Source: Fen-1301 sp963786395 (GTDB taxonomy: Bacteria > Bacteroidota > Ignavibacteria > Ignavibacteriales > Ignavibacteriaceae). From it: a DNA stretch of 64,000 nt. Location of the stretch: the NCBI GenBank assembly GCA_963786395.1, contig CAWAZD010000021.1:62001-126000 (forward strand), given 5' to 3'. The position numbers were made by a program, and so were the translations under genes. How positions within the stretch are numbered: the stretch's first letter is position 1; each line of letters starts with the position of its first letter. This document shows positions 19,201-28,007 of the stretch, in pieces. The notes beneath the pieces were generated by a model. The model made no database searches, had not been told where the DNA came from, and worked only from the letters and a program-made list of their open reading frames with translations.

Positions 19201-21536
19201 GATGTAAGAGGTTGACCATTTAATAAAACTTTAACAGAATTTTCTACAATATTAAATCCGAGTTGATAAACAGATGACACATCTCCGGAATATTGCCCGG
19301 TTAAAAGCCATCTGTCTTTTGATGTAACTTGCTGTGCGAATGTTAAACTTGTATCGTAGATATCCTGAAAAGCAAAATCAGGCGGCAGACCTGCCGGAAG
19401 ATTTCTTCCAAACGGCTGAAGTGTAGGGAAAATAATTTCACCTGTTGACTGCATAACGGTTATGGTCGGTCGCCAGTCAAATTTATTATCCGGTGTACGG
19501 TTGGTCTCTGATGCGTCATAAAGATCCAATCCGAATGCAGTCAGAAATCTGATACCATTAATATCAGTTGCATCAGGCTGTCCGCTTGACTGCCTTTTGA
19601 TCTGAAAATCGAATCCTTCTGATTTAATATTCCTGCCACCGACAGGATAAATATTCTTCAACTGCAGTTTCCAGGCAGCAGTAAAATCAGGTTTAAGATA
19701 TTTTGGTTTCACCAGCTTCAATACAATTGTTGAAGAATCCGATGTTGCCTGTTGGTTAAGGAGTTCACCATAATATACTGATTGAGTGGGATCCTGGTTC
19801 TGCCTGTATGCAACGGCAATAATATCTTCATCATTTACCTGGGTCATAAATGAAATAAAACCTGTTTCTTTGTGAAGAATATAATCAACATTTTCTGTCA
19901 ACAATACAAACCTGCCTGTTTCACTTTTCCCGGGTGCCGGGTTTGATAAAAACCCGCGGGCAGTATCAGGATAGCGTTCAGTTGGTGAATGTAATGGAGG
20001 CAAGCTTATATAAGCATTGGCATTCCTCTCCTTAGCCCTGTTACCAATCGTTGTCTGTATTGACTTCCATACTTCAAGTTGGGTTACAACGTAAGCGTTA
20101 TTTTGTTCAGAAATAGCTCTCCCGAAATATTTATTAAAAAGATTCAATCCTGGTGAAACTGTATCAGCATAAACTGAATCTATGAAATAATGATTTCTTG
20201 AATAATCATAAGCCTTAAGCTGGAATGTTTGTGAAGTAGATCCGCCCGAAACAGCTACTTCTTTTATCTCTCCCTTCTTCTGACTCGCTAAAGCGGTTAA
20301 TGATAAAGGTCCTAATTTTAATTGAGCTTTAACTCCAAATAATGCCTCGCTGCCTCCAACTAAAGGCGAAGTTTCTAACGAAACATTTCCTCCTTCAATA
20401 CTCTGGATAATTTCATCTTCGTAACCAGTGTACTTTATTTTAAGCTGGTTTTCATATTCAAAGGTTCTCTCTGTGTTCCAATCCGCACTTATATTAAGTT
20501 TGTCACCGATTGTTCCATTTACATTTATTTGTACCTGCTGTTTGAAATCCGGTTCATTTCTTGAATTACCAAGAGCTGATGCAGTTACACCTTCAGTAGT
20601 TTCGTTTCTCCATGCACCATGTATGTCAACTGCTCCGCCTATTTTTAAACTGATCTTGGGTTCGCCGAATATTGTTAAGACACCAACACTTGGAAGTGGT
20701 ATTTCAAAATTTGTAATATCACTTATTAACTTTCCAAGATCCTTTTTTAAGTCCTTTAATTCATACTGATATGCCAGGTCTTGCCAGGTCTCCCTTTGAT
20801 GGTTCTTCATCATTAATTCTATGTATTCTTCAATAGGTACTCTCAATAAAATTTTAGATGGCTGCCCGCCTCTTGTTTCACGTATTTCTACAAACTTACC
20901 TGTTGAGTCTATTTTTGTTGTTCTGGACTTTATATTATCCGAGGGTCTTACATAAAAGCTTGGAATTTTCTGCCGCTTTAACTGCACTACCGGTACATCT
21001 GTTCTTTTGTATTTGAAATTCTCCAGGCGCGCAGAAGAATCTAAAGCCCTGTAGTCAATTTTTACTGTGTCGCTTACAAACCCGGTATCTTTCCAGAGCG
21101 TGCTCCTCCGGTATATTTTTTCAATAAATGCTAATGAGTCATTTGATGTTACTCCTGCGCCGGGGAGTATTAATGATCTGGGTTCAATTTTATTACTGTC
21201 TGAAAAATTATAATACTTTTGAGCAGCTATTAAACTGCCGTTTAATATAAGATTCGGTTTAGTTTTACTTGTATCTGATTTAACCGTATCTGTTAGGCTG
21301 CGATTTGCATTTGAATTTGTATCTGCGGGAGCTGTAAGTAGAGGTATTGTTAATTGTTTTAAGGGACCTGTAGTTGCAAGATTTGTATTTACTTTTTGAT
21401 CAACCGGATGCAGTGTTGCCTTATTATTGCTATTTTTAAGAGAATCGGCATTTAGTTTAAATAAAGCATCAACCCAGATATATTTGTTAACCTGAGATAT
21501 GTAAGGAGATGAAAAACCAAAATTTAATAACAGCAA
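16167..21536 (-). CDS. sprA: T9SS outer-membrane translocon SprA, N-terminal and central part
   Basis: 1789 residues, reaching about 2370 with the C-terminal part, the normal size for SprA/Sov. SprA is the giant barrel through which T9SS cargo crosses the outer membrane. Recognisable SprA features include the periodic YYNING/EGNA region, calcium-binding-like acidic repeats (DEEDKNHNGLIDQGEDTG and DLNRNGTLDP) and beta-strand periodicity. The listed start is TTG, with no normal signal peptide. In the -1 frame upstream, from an ATT at 21606, the sequence KLKNIKLVRES plus a hydrophobic stretch reads like a signal peptide and joins this frame if one T is removed from a T5 run at 21512-21516. I infer the true 5' end is 21606. 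Confidence 0.9.
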   Translation of the reverse strand: MLLLNFGFSSPYISQVNKYIWVDALFKLNADSLKNSNNKATLHPVDQKVNTNLATTGPLKQLTIPLLTAPADTNSNANRSLTDTVKSDTSKTKPNLILNGSLIAAQKYYNFSDSNKIEPRSLILPGAGVTSNDSLAFIEKIYRRSTLWKDTGFVSDTVKIDYRALDSSARLENFKYKRTDVPVVQLKRQKIPSFYVRPSDNIKSRTTKIDSTGKFVEIRETRGGQPSKILLRVPIEEYIELMMKNHQRETWQDLAYQYELKDLKKDLGKLISDITNFEIPLPSVGVLTIFGEPKISLKIGGAVDIHGAWRNETTEGVTASALGNSRNEPDFKQQVQINVNGTIGDKLNISADWNTERTFEYENQLKIKYTGYEDEIIQSIEGGNVSLETSPLVGGSEALFGVKAQLKLGPLSLTALASQKKGEIKEVAVSGGSTSQTFQLKAYDYSRNHYFIDSVYADTVSPGLNLFNKYFGRAISEQNNAYVVTQLEVWKSIQTTIGNRAKERNANAYISLPPLHSPTERYPDTARGFLSNPAPGKSETGRFVLLTENVDYILHKETGFISFMTQVNDEDIIAVAYRQNQDPTQSVYYGELLNQQATSDSSTIVLKLVKPKYLKPDFTAAWKLQLKNIYPVGGRNIKSEGFDFQIKRQSSGQPDATDINGIRFLTAFGLDLYDASETNRTPDNKFDWRPTITVMQSTGEIIFPTLQPFGRNLPAGLPPDFAFQDIYDTSLTFAQQVTSKDRWLLTGQYSGDVSSVYQLGFNIVENSVKVLLNGQPLTSGVDYIVDYNVGQLTIRNDAALVPGANLKITFEQNDLFQLASKTLLGLRGVFDFSQKTKLGFSILNLNQQTLSQKVRIGEEPLNNTIYGVDFTTGTDLPFITKALDKVISTKEMSSFSVSGEYAYIKPDPNTIKSTIPSDQGKSIAYIDDFEATKKLISIGVSYTSWKDLSPPLNLPQFRGIPEDLYPDSIMSYKAKSFWYTVSPSAVTVYDLWGTRKKVAKADEQVTVLDYVYIPDTPGTYAGYGKKVKPTDYTIPSKSWGGIMKPLSSTASNLIDENMQYIEFWANANQCAPGSKIYLDLGRISEDVIPNNKLDEEDKNHNGLIDQGEDTGIDGMFDDEERTVYGNNKPDPAGDDFSFSNSSSHTVFDYYNINGTEGNAVLTDIGKFPDTEDLNRNGTLDPVNSFFRYEIPLDTNADNKYIQNKPSAGKGWFLYRIPLKDYKDSIGNPSFTTVETIRMFVTGVSKVPKFPVMHLQLAEFNLVGNQWQKVLPTDTTLEIDVKNIEDNPDYYSPPGIVQERDLSNPNEIVLRNEQSMNLIVSDLPAGQKREVVKYIPGVKPLDVFDYSEMKLFIHGNNTPSYGDLADKTGGVNAQVYFQFGTDTTNYYEYRQPITPGWGEIDIKFSDLTALKQKEDSVFHIASQPVAGKPGHFYDVKGNPTLTSIKFLLVGIVNPDDPNRPRLRRGLSGEVWVNELRVIGADQSPGWAYSFSSSLKLADLLTLTVNMSETNPYFHRISDRFGSRSSSKNWGLSADLDVLKLIPLSLPESSLRLQYSHTESIGKPLYLPGTDILVTEAAKLSKTKSADQVITESQTVNISDTYSASNIKIKIPTNFWLIRDTFNNLAFGFNYNNAFSRSPTIEMNKSWQWNANMSYGLNLSPDYNIAPGDLPGINTLFALAPDYKKLRLYYLPQSFSAQFSLRRMRNTNVSRALDYIPGSEPQQTISRDFTGQRGFNIAWKMSEGGFLNVSTNYNVVINSTLAYLETNSLNEQRSESQVWKDIFAGAFFGNR

Positions 21537-21606
21537 ATATTACTACAGAATATAAACCTGTTACACAGATACTCTCCCGGACTAACTTTATATTTTTCAG
21601 TTTAAT

Positions 21607-22015
21607 GAGGAAACCTGACTGTAAATTTTTATTTAATATTTCCTAAAAGTATAAAGCTATCTATACATCCTCCATAACTTGGTTTTTTCAACAAAAAAAA
21701 TTACTCAAATTATCTAATAATAACAACATATGCACAAAAAAGAGCATGATATTCTGCTTAATCACCGGACAAAAATTAGCCCTGAAAATACCGTCAGATT
21801 ATAAATATATTCAAAATGTTTAATCAACTTAGATACCGCTCTTAAAGAATTTTTATTTCTTACAGACCCTTAAATTATTGTCCCATAAAAAGTTAAATAA
21901 AAAAACATGAAATTGTCAAGTATAAATTTATACTCTTTGAATAATTTCCAATAAAAAAGCTGCCATTACTGGCAGCTTCTTCCGGGATTAACCTTAAACT
22001 ATAACCTGAATTGTG
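21607..22015. other. Non-coding gap between sprA and citrate synthase
   Basis: About 400 AT-rich bases with no credible reading frame. It should hold the sprA promoter on the minus strand; I cannot point to boxes with confidence. The only clear element is the citrate synthase terminator at 21953-21978. Confidence 0.5.
21953..21978 (-). terminator. Rho-independent terminator of citrate synthase
   Basis: Perfect 9-bp stem AAGCTGCCA/TGGCAGCTT with a four-base loop (21957-21978). On the minus strand the stem is followed directly by TTTTATT. It lies about 40 bases after the gltA stop. Confidence 0.8.
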
Positions 22016-22699
22016 TTATCTTTTATTTATTGGAATATAAGCACGTTGCGTTGAACCGACATATACTTGTCTTGGTCTGGATATCCGTATCCCGGGTGTT
22101 TCTTTCATTTCTTTCCACTGTGCCAGCCAGCCTGGAAGTCTTCCCAATGCAAACATAACTGTAAACATGTTTGTTGGTATTCCCATTGCCCTGTAAATAA
22201 TGCCGCTATAAAAATCCACATTTGGATACAGTTTTTTCTCTACAAAATATGAATCCTTCAAAGCTATCTCTTCAAGGTTCTTGGCAATTTCAAGAAGCGG
22301 ATCATTTACACCAAGAAGGTTCAATACTTTATCCGCGGATTTCTTTAGTATTTGTGCCCGCGGATCAAAATTCTTATATACCCTGTGCCCAAATCCCATA
22401 AGTTTGAAAGTTGAATCCTTGCTTTTTGCGAGGTTAATGTATTTCTTGTAGTCGCCGCCATCATTTCTAATGTGCTCAAGCATTTCTATTACTTCCTGGT
22501 TCGCTCCTCCGTGCAGCGGTCCCCATAAAGCACAAATTCCTGCGGAAATAGTGGCAAATAAATTTGCATTACTGCTCCCAACCATCCTTACTGTTGAAGT
22601 GCTGCAATTCTGTTCGTGATCTGCGTGCAGAATCAAAAAGAAGATCCAGTGCATCTTCAAGTACCTTTGGAACTTCATAGGTTTCAGATGGAACGGCAA
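22016..22699 (-). CDS. gltA: Citrate synthase, C-terminal part (frame changed)
   Basis: Only the part from ILHADHEQNCSTSTVR onward (about 22630 to 22016) is native; the first 25 residues of this frame are read-through of the shifted N-terminal region. It holds the active-site His (GPLHGGANQ), the second His block (MGFGHRVYKNFDPR) and the catalytic Asp (PNVDFYSG). It joins the N-terminal part if one T is removed from the T5 run at 22635-22639. Confidence 0.9.
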   Translation of the reverse strand: MPFHLKPMKFQRYLKMHWIFFLILHADHEQNCSTSTVRMVGSSNANLFATISAGICALWGPLHGGANQEVIEMLEHIRNDGGDYKKYINLAKSKDSTFKLMGFGHRVYKNFDPRAQILKKSADKVLNLLGVNDPLLEIAKNLEEIALKDSYFVEKKLYPNVDFYSGIIYRAMGIPTNMFTVMFALGRLPGWLAQWKEMKETPGIRISRPRQVYVGSTQRAYIPINKR

Positions 22700-23309
22700 A
22701 CATCATGTGAAGCAAATCCGCTGAAAAACTTAAATCATTCCGGGGATAAATAAATGGCTGTCCTACTGATTTTTTATATGCGAATGCTGCAATGGTTTTT
22801 AATTTTGCCATTAACCTTACCATATTCAGATTATAACTATTAGGATTATAAAAATCAGGGTAAAAAGCAGATAATGAACTCACCATTGCGGATAAAATTC
22901 CCATAGGATGCGCAGAAGACGGAAACCCTTCAAAGAATTTTTTCATGTCTTCATGTATTAGCGTATGATGCGCCAGGTCATATTGGAAATTCTCAAGTTC
23001 CTGCTTTGATGGTAGGTGCCCATGAACTAAAAGATAACTTACTTCAACAAAATTTGAACTGGCTGCCAATTCTTCTATCGGATATCCCCTGTATCTGAGA
23101 ATTCCTTTCTCCCCGTCAATAAATGTAATGGCACTATAGCACGATCCGGTATTTCCGTAACCACTGTCCATTGTTATCGCTCCGGTTTTATCACGAAGTT
23201 TTGTTATATCTATCCCTCTTTCTCCCTCAGTTCCTTCTACCATAGAAAGTTCAAGTTCCTGATTGTCTATGAGTAGCTTTGCTTTTTATTCTAAGGTCTT
23301 TGGTTCCAT
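22569..23309 (-). CDS. gltA: Citrate synthase, N-terminal part, with in-frame stop at codon 8
   Basis: Condenses acetyl-CoA and oxaloacetate. An uninterrupted frame starts at ATG 23243 (MVEGTEGERG, SGYGNTGSCYSAITFIDG, then ILRYRGYPIEEL). A better start is ATG 23309, six bases after GGAAGGAAG: it gives MEPKTLE, then TAA at 23288-23286, then KAKLLIDNQELELSMVEG, which resembles the usual N-terminus of this enzyme. So either codon 8 is mutated (AAA to TAA) or 23243 is used. The 3' end shifts frame at 22635-22639. Combined protein about 430 residues. Two lesions in one central metabolic gene are odd; error is more likely than loss. Confidence 0.88.
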
Positions 23310-23525
23310 TATTAGCTTCCTTCCAAGTTTTGTGAAGAATATTTTTATTTAATAATTGTATTTATGTAGAATACTTCTACTTTAGATTTAGAATTATTTC
23401 TAATATTGGGAATAAACTAAACATTTATGATTAAAAGATCAACAACTAATTATGGTTTCAGATTTTGAATTTTACTAAAAGTATTGCAGTTTTAAGCCTG
23501 TATTTATTTTAATTAATTCAAATAA

Positions 23526-24354
23526 ATGGAATCTTTCAAAGAAAATTACCTGTCTGTTAAATCCTGGAGAGTAATCCTTGCGCTCGTAGCCATCAATATC
23601 ATAATCATACTGTTAAAGTCATTTAATTTAAATACTTATATTATATTAATTGGTTTTCGCTGTCACATTAGTTTTATTCTCCCCCTTATTTTAATATTCA
23701 ATAAGAGTTTTCTTACCTATATTAAAAAAAGTTTCCTGAACCCTCAGTATAAAAAGACAATGGTTTTCCTGGTATTGATCCTTCTGCCTTTTCTGGTTGA
23801 ATCAGGATATTTGTTTTTTACTCATAACATTGATCTTGCTGACCCCGATTATTTTTATGAATTTGGCGTCTCTTCTGTTGCTGATTATCCTGTTTACTTA
23901 ATATGGAATTTCCCCCAAATAGTATTACTCTTTTTATTTCTGACTGCCGTTTCCTCTATTTCAAAGTATAAATTTATAACTGTGTTTTTGTCAATAATAT
24001 TTTTGTTTGGCTCTGAACTTATCCCGATTAACCAATCCCCTATCCACCTATTCAGAATTGGGAATATTGTTATCCTGTTCTGCTATATTTTCTATTTTAA
24101 TAAATTATTATAGTAATATTTATTGGTTCTGTATTTCTTTATTTACTATGCTATGGTTACCGTTACTGGCTTTCGGCACCTCTTCAAAAGCGATGGTAAA
24201 TCTTTTATTCGCGTCTCAGTATAAATATTGGGATGGATTTTTCGAAGTGTCTAAAGTATTTGCCCCTTATAATCTTTTGGCATATTTTGCAGCCGCTCTG
24301 ATATTGAGCATCACATTATTTGTATTCAGAAAAAGACCAGAAAAACTTAGTTGA
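23526..24354 (+). CDS. Uncharacterised multi-span membrane protein, interrupted by a frame change
   Basis: I do not recognise a family. The first frame (23526-24113, 195 residues) has five or six hydrophobic helices and ends at TAG. The next frame, from about 24100 to 24354, continues with two more helices (IYWFCISLFTMLWLPLLAFG and LLAYFAAALILSITLFVF) and a basic tail. Removing one T in AATAAATTATTATAG (24100-24113) joins them into about 275 residues. No catalytic motif (for example the CPBP EExxxR) is visible. It lies divergent to citrate synthase across a 215-bp shared promoter gap. Confidence 0.6.
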
Positions 24355-24366
24355 AATTCTTCCATC

Positions 24367-24454
24367 GAGGAATGAACGAGAGATCAGCGAGAGATCAGCG
24401 AGAGATGAACGAGAAACCATCGGGAAATGATCGCGAATTGATCGGACAAGGATG
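24367..24454. repeat. Tandem array of 11-bp units (8 copies)
   Basis: Eight consecutive 11-bp units, best consensus GAGAGATCAGC. Units 2 and 3 are identical and later units drift (GAGAAACCATC, GGGAAATGATC, GCGAATTGATC). No spacers, so not CRISPR; the period is not a multiple of three. Lies directly behind the membrane protein stop. Confidence 0.85.
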
Positions 24455-24569
24455 AACGGTATAGATTAAACTTAAAGTAATATTTTTTAGACTCAAATCT
24501 CTCCTTTTTTCCCCATTATCCTAATCTTGTCTCGATGCATTCTCCAAAACCTAAGTATATTCTTTATAT

Positions 24570-24620
24570 TGTCATCCCTGCGAAGAGTTTAGCCTGACTC
24601 GTCGGAGCGGAATCCATTCC
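24570..24620. repeat. Dispersed palindromic repeat (TGTCATCCC... family), degenerate copy
   Basis: Begins TGTCATCCCTGCGAAG and ends GAGCGGAATCCATTCC. Shares its ends and partial complementarity with copies at 31059, 36437, 37989, 38057, 38099, 44780 and 44822. Confidence 0.7.
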
Positions 24621-24635
24621 TTATTTTCCATTCCT

Positions 24636-24736
24636 CCATCAATCCAATAATCCAATAATCCAACAATCCAATAATCCATCAATCCAACAATCCAATAATC
24701 CAATAATCCAACAATCCAACATCCAACAATCCATTA
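24636..24736. repeat. Tandem array of 8-bp units (about 12 copies)
   Basis: Units of CCAATAAT, CCAACAAT or CCATCAAT follow without spacers, with one 7-bp unit (CCAACAT) near 24716. This is a microsatellite-like array in the convergent gap between the membrane protein and the YIP1 gene, and a candidate site for slippage. Confidence 0.9.
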
Positions 24737-24787
24737 TTGCTAATGACTACTTTCCCCTCGGTGGTCCTCTGTGGACTCCGTGCCGTT

Positions 24788-25611
24788 CTACCTGTTAAAA
24801 TTTAACATCGGTACTGCCTTCCCGAGCCAGAACGAAAATACCGACCAGAATATCCAAATCCCGAATATTAAACCATAATACTTACCTGTGGTTTTAGATT
24901 TGAACATCTTCGCAAGTGCTAAACTTAAAATTGCCATGCCCCAGATAGTTATAATATCCAGTTTGGAAAGCAGGTAACCGGCTGTTGTGGCTTTATCTGA
25001 ATTAATTAACGAAGCTAACACTTACATCACTTAATAACCTTCCAAACACGAAAGCCAGAATAGCTGCTATCACAACATCAATCATCCCGATATAAAGTGT
25101 CATTCCGTTTGCTACAAGGGCAGAAGCATAAGTACCTTCCCCCTTCAATGCAAACTTTACAAAAAGCAGATAAACTCCTGTAACTATAAAAAAGACAATT
25201 GGTAATAACCACTAAAATTCCCACAGTCGACAATATCTTTGCTAATGGACTGTTGAAGTAATCTTCCATTCTTGTCATTTGAGCATCAGCCTGCTCTTTT
25301 GTCATCTTCCCTTCTGCTACTGCCTGATTGATCCCTTTCTCTGAGGCTTCTATCTGCTTTTGTTTTATCTGGTATGCAATTTCCTGATTATTCATCATTA
25401 CCAGATTTGAAACTATAACCAGAAGAATAAGCATAACTAAAGGAATCACCCAGTCAAGGGCTTTTGGAGGGAACCTTGCTATTCTCTCAAATGTTGCAGT
25501 TGGGCTTGTGAATAATCCAATGACCTTATCGGTGTGACCAAAATCTTCATCAACTAGTAACTCCTCTTCCCCTGCCTGATTAACTTCGTTCTCTTTATCA
25601 AAGCTGTCCAT
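24788..25611 (-). CDS. YIP1-family membrane protein, interrupted by two frame changes
   Basis: Starts at 25611 with an acidic cytosolic tail, then a YIP1-like region (VIGLFTSPTATFERIA, a family hallmark, followed by four or five helices). The frame breaks near 25196-25203 (removing one A gives VVITIVFFIVTGVYLL) and again near 25016-25023 (removing one G gives LLSDVSLASLINSDK). The last frame ends at 24788 after two further helices. Repaired length is about 273 residues. Bacterial YIP1 proteins are polytopic with unknown function. Confidence 0.72.
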
Positions 25612-25798
25612 GTTGATTCCTTTTTATTTTTTGGAATTATAGTAAAAAAGTAATTATAGTTTAACACAAAGGCAAACTAATTCATATAAATATACTTTTG
25701 ACATTTCTATAGAGTTATAACATAAATATATTCTTTTTTAATGTGCAAAGAGTTGCCGGGTTTAGTAAATTTAATGGTTAAATATTTCTGAATTTTTA

Positions 25799-27181
25799 GT
25801 GTCTATTAACATGAAAACAATAATTGAACCATTTAAGATAAAATCAGTTGAACCCATAAAATTTACTACCAGAGAAGAAAGAATTCAAATCCTGAAGAAA
25901 GCAGGGTACAATCCTTTCATGATTCATGCTGATGATGTTATTATTGACCTGCTCACTGACAGCGGAACCTCTGCCATGAGTTCCAAACAATGGGCCGGCA
26001 TTATGGATGGTGACGAAGCCTACGCAGGCAGCAAAAGCTTCTATCGCTTTGAAGCCCAGGTAAAGAAAATTACCGGGATGAAATATATTATCCCTACGCA
26101 CCAGGGTAGAGCAGCAGAAAAAATACTTTTCACCATTACCGGCGGTAAAGGTAAGTTTATTCCAAATAACACCCACTTCGATACAACAAGAGCAAATATT
26201 GAGTTCTCCGGTGCTGAAGCAGTCGACCTTCTTAATGAAACCGGTAAACATCCTGAAATCCGTGCCGACTTTAAAGGAAATATGGATGTTCCTAAACTCA
26301 TTGAATTTATTGAGAAAACAGGAGTTGAGAATATTCCCCTCTGCATGATCACTATTACAAATAATTCCGGCGGAGGACAGCCGGTTTCTATGCAGAATAT
26401 CAGGGAAGTCAAAAAAGTCTGTACACAATTTGGAATCCCCCTTTTCATTGATGCCTGTAGGTTTGCCGAGAATGCTTACTTCATTAAGAAAAGAGAAAAA
26501 GGATATGACAAAAAATCAATCCTTGAAATCTGCCAGGAAATGTTCTCCTATGCTGACGGCGCTACTATGAGTGCTAAAAAAGATGCTCTTGTCAATATAG
26601 GCGGATTCCTTGCTCTCAATGATGATGCTCTTGCAATGAAATGCAGGAATATTCTGATTGTTACCGAAGGGTTCCCTACTTACGGCGGTCTCGCAGGAAG
26701 AGATCTTGAAGCTATTGCTCAGGGTCTTGAAGAAATTCTCGATGAAAGTTACCTGCATTATAGAATCAGAAGTGTTGAATATCTCGGGGAAAAACTTGTA
26801 GCCGCCGGTGTACCCATAATTGAACCACCAGGAGGGCATGCAATATACATTGATGCCAAACGGTTCCTTCCGCATATTCCACCTGAACAATTTCCGGGAC
26901 AGGCAATTGTCAGTTCCTTGTATATTGAAGGCGGCATTCGTTCTGTTGAAATAGGTAGCGTTATGTTCGGCACTTATGATGAAAATGGAACACTGATTCC
27001 GCCGCCTATGGAACTTGTTAGGCTCGCTATCCCAAGACGCGTTTATACTCAAAGCCATATTGATTATGTCCTTGAAGTTATAATTGAAACATTTAATAAA
27101 CGAAAATCCCTTCGTGGTTATAAAATTGTTTACGAAGCACCTATGCTTAGACACTTTACCGCAAGGTTTGAAGAATTGTAA
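25799..27181 (+). CDS. tnaA: Tryptophanase (tryptophan indole-lyase)
   Basis: 460 residues, full length for this PLP enzyme, which splits tryptophan into indole, pyruvate and ammonia. The PTHQGRAAEKILF, ITNNSGGGQPVS, DACRFAENAYFIKKRE and MSAKKDA (PLP lysine near residue 260) blocks are intact. The segments EGFPTYGGL and FLPHIPPEQFPGQA, and the ending GIRSVEIGS, favour tryptophanase over tyrosine phenol-lyase. GTG at 25799 and ATG at 25811 are both possible; I prefer the ATG, though neither has a clear Shine-Dalgarno. No TnaC-like leader or permease is visible. First gene of a five-gene coupled operon. Confidence 0.92.
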   Translation: MSINMKTIIEPFKIKSVEPIKFTTREERIQILKKAGYNPFMIHADDVIIDLLTDSGTSAMSSKQWAGIMDGDEAYAGSKSFYRFEAQVKKITGMKYIIPTHQGRAAEKILFTITGGKGKFIPNNTHFDTTRANIEFSGAEAVDLLNETGKHPEIRADFKGNMDVPKLIEFIEKTGVENIPLCMITITNNSGGGQPVSMQNIREVKKVCTQFGIPLFIDACRFAENAYFIKKREKGYDKKSILEICQEMFSYADGATMSAKKDALVNIGGFLALNDDALAMKCRNILIVTEGFPTYGGLAGRDLEAIAQGLEEILDESYLHYRIRSVEYLGEKLVAAGVPIIEPPGGHAIYIDAKRFLPHIPPEQFPGQAIVSSLYIEGGIRSVEIGSVMFGTYDENGTLIPPPMELVRLAIPRRVYTQSHIDYVLEVIIETFNKRKSLRGYKIVYEAPMLRHFTARFEEL

Positions 27182-27996
27182 TGAACCTCTATCGCAATTA
27201 TACATACTCAAATAAAAGACAGATCTGGAGAATAATTCCTGCAGGTCCGGATAAACTGGTTATTGAAGAAAGAGATCCTGAAACAAGAGAAGTCTTCTTC
27301 AGTTGTATAGATATGAATTCCGGTAAAATCATCCTTGAAAACCTTCAGTTCGATGAAAAGTTCTGGGTCGGGGTTGAAGAGGTATACAAGGATGTTATTT
27401 TCTTCCATAAATACCAGAAACCTGATTTACCCGGACATGCTGATATTATCGCCTATGATATAAATAAAAAAGAAGAACTTTGGCATTCTGATGAATACTT
27501 GTTCTCCCTCGTATATGATAATAAAATATATTGCTTCAGAAATTTTTATGAAAGTAAAAAATACTACCAGCTTGATTACTATACAGGGGAATTAATATCT
27601 GAGTTAAGTGATGATTTTAACCAGATTGGACACCTGAAAGATCTTAGAGAATCAGAAGTTTATAAAAATTATCGCTTCCCTGAAGTTTACAATCATTCCG
27701 GTAACGAGATTGATTCTATTATTGAAGGACTCAGGTCTGAATTATTAATAAGCGGTAAAATAGATTATTTTGTCACAAGGGATTTACTTTTGTTAAGTTA
27801 CCATACCATTCTTAATGATGGTAAATTACAGAATAATTTCCGCGCACTTGATATTAAGTCAAAAATGGTTATTTTTGATGAAATCTTAAACAAAGAGATT
27901 ACTAATTATATACCCGATTCCTTTTTTCTAATTAATGATTTAGTCTTCCTTTTAAAAGAAAAAGAAACTCTCTTTGTTTTTTTAATAAATGATTGA
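27181..27996 (+). CDS. DUF4905-like protein of unknown function
   Basis: 271 residues; ATG overlaps the tnaA stop (TAATG). No signal peptide or membrane helix. Rich in short beta strands with repeating pattern (for example LVIEERDPETREVFFSCID, ELWHSDEYLFSLVYDNKIY), suggesting a partial beta-propeller. I recall this as DUF4905, with moderate certainty. Role unknown; the tight coupling to tnaA and the AMMECR1/MEMO pair suggests co-regulation. Confidence 0.75.
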   Translation: MNLYRNYTYSNKRQIWRIIPAGPDKLVIEERDPETREVFFSCIDMNSGKIILENLQFDEKFWVGVEEVYKDVIFFHKYQKPDLPGHADIIAYDINKKEELWHSDEYLFSLVYDNKIYCFRNFYESKKYYQLDYYTGELISELSDDFNQIGHLKDLRESEVYKNYRFPEVYNHSGNEIDSIIEGLRSELLISGKIDYFVTRDLLLLSYHTILNDGKLQNNFRALDIKSKMVIFDEILNKEITNYIPDSFFLINDLVFLLKEKETLFVFLIND

Positions 27997-28007
27997 GTGA
28001 GGGATAT

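Noticed and set aside
24367..24736. Possible CRISPR array
   Set aside because: Repeat units are 8-11 bp and contiguous with no unique spacers and no cas genes nearby.
24788..25021. Separate 77-residue membrane protein
   Set aside because: Continues the YIP1 protein after a single-base frame change; no own Shine-Dalgarno.
25844..27211. Three long open frames antisense to tnaA (194, 135 and 231 codons)
   Set aside because: They mirror a strongly conserved tryptophanase, have no family resemblance and their composition follows the opposite strand's codon use.
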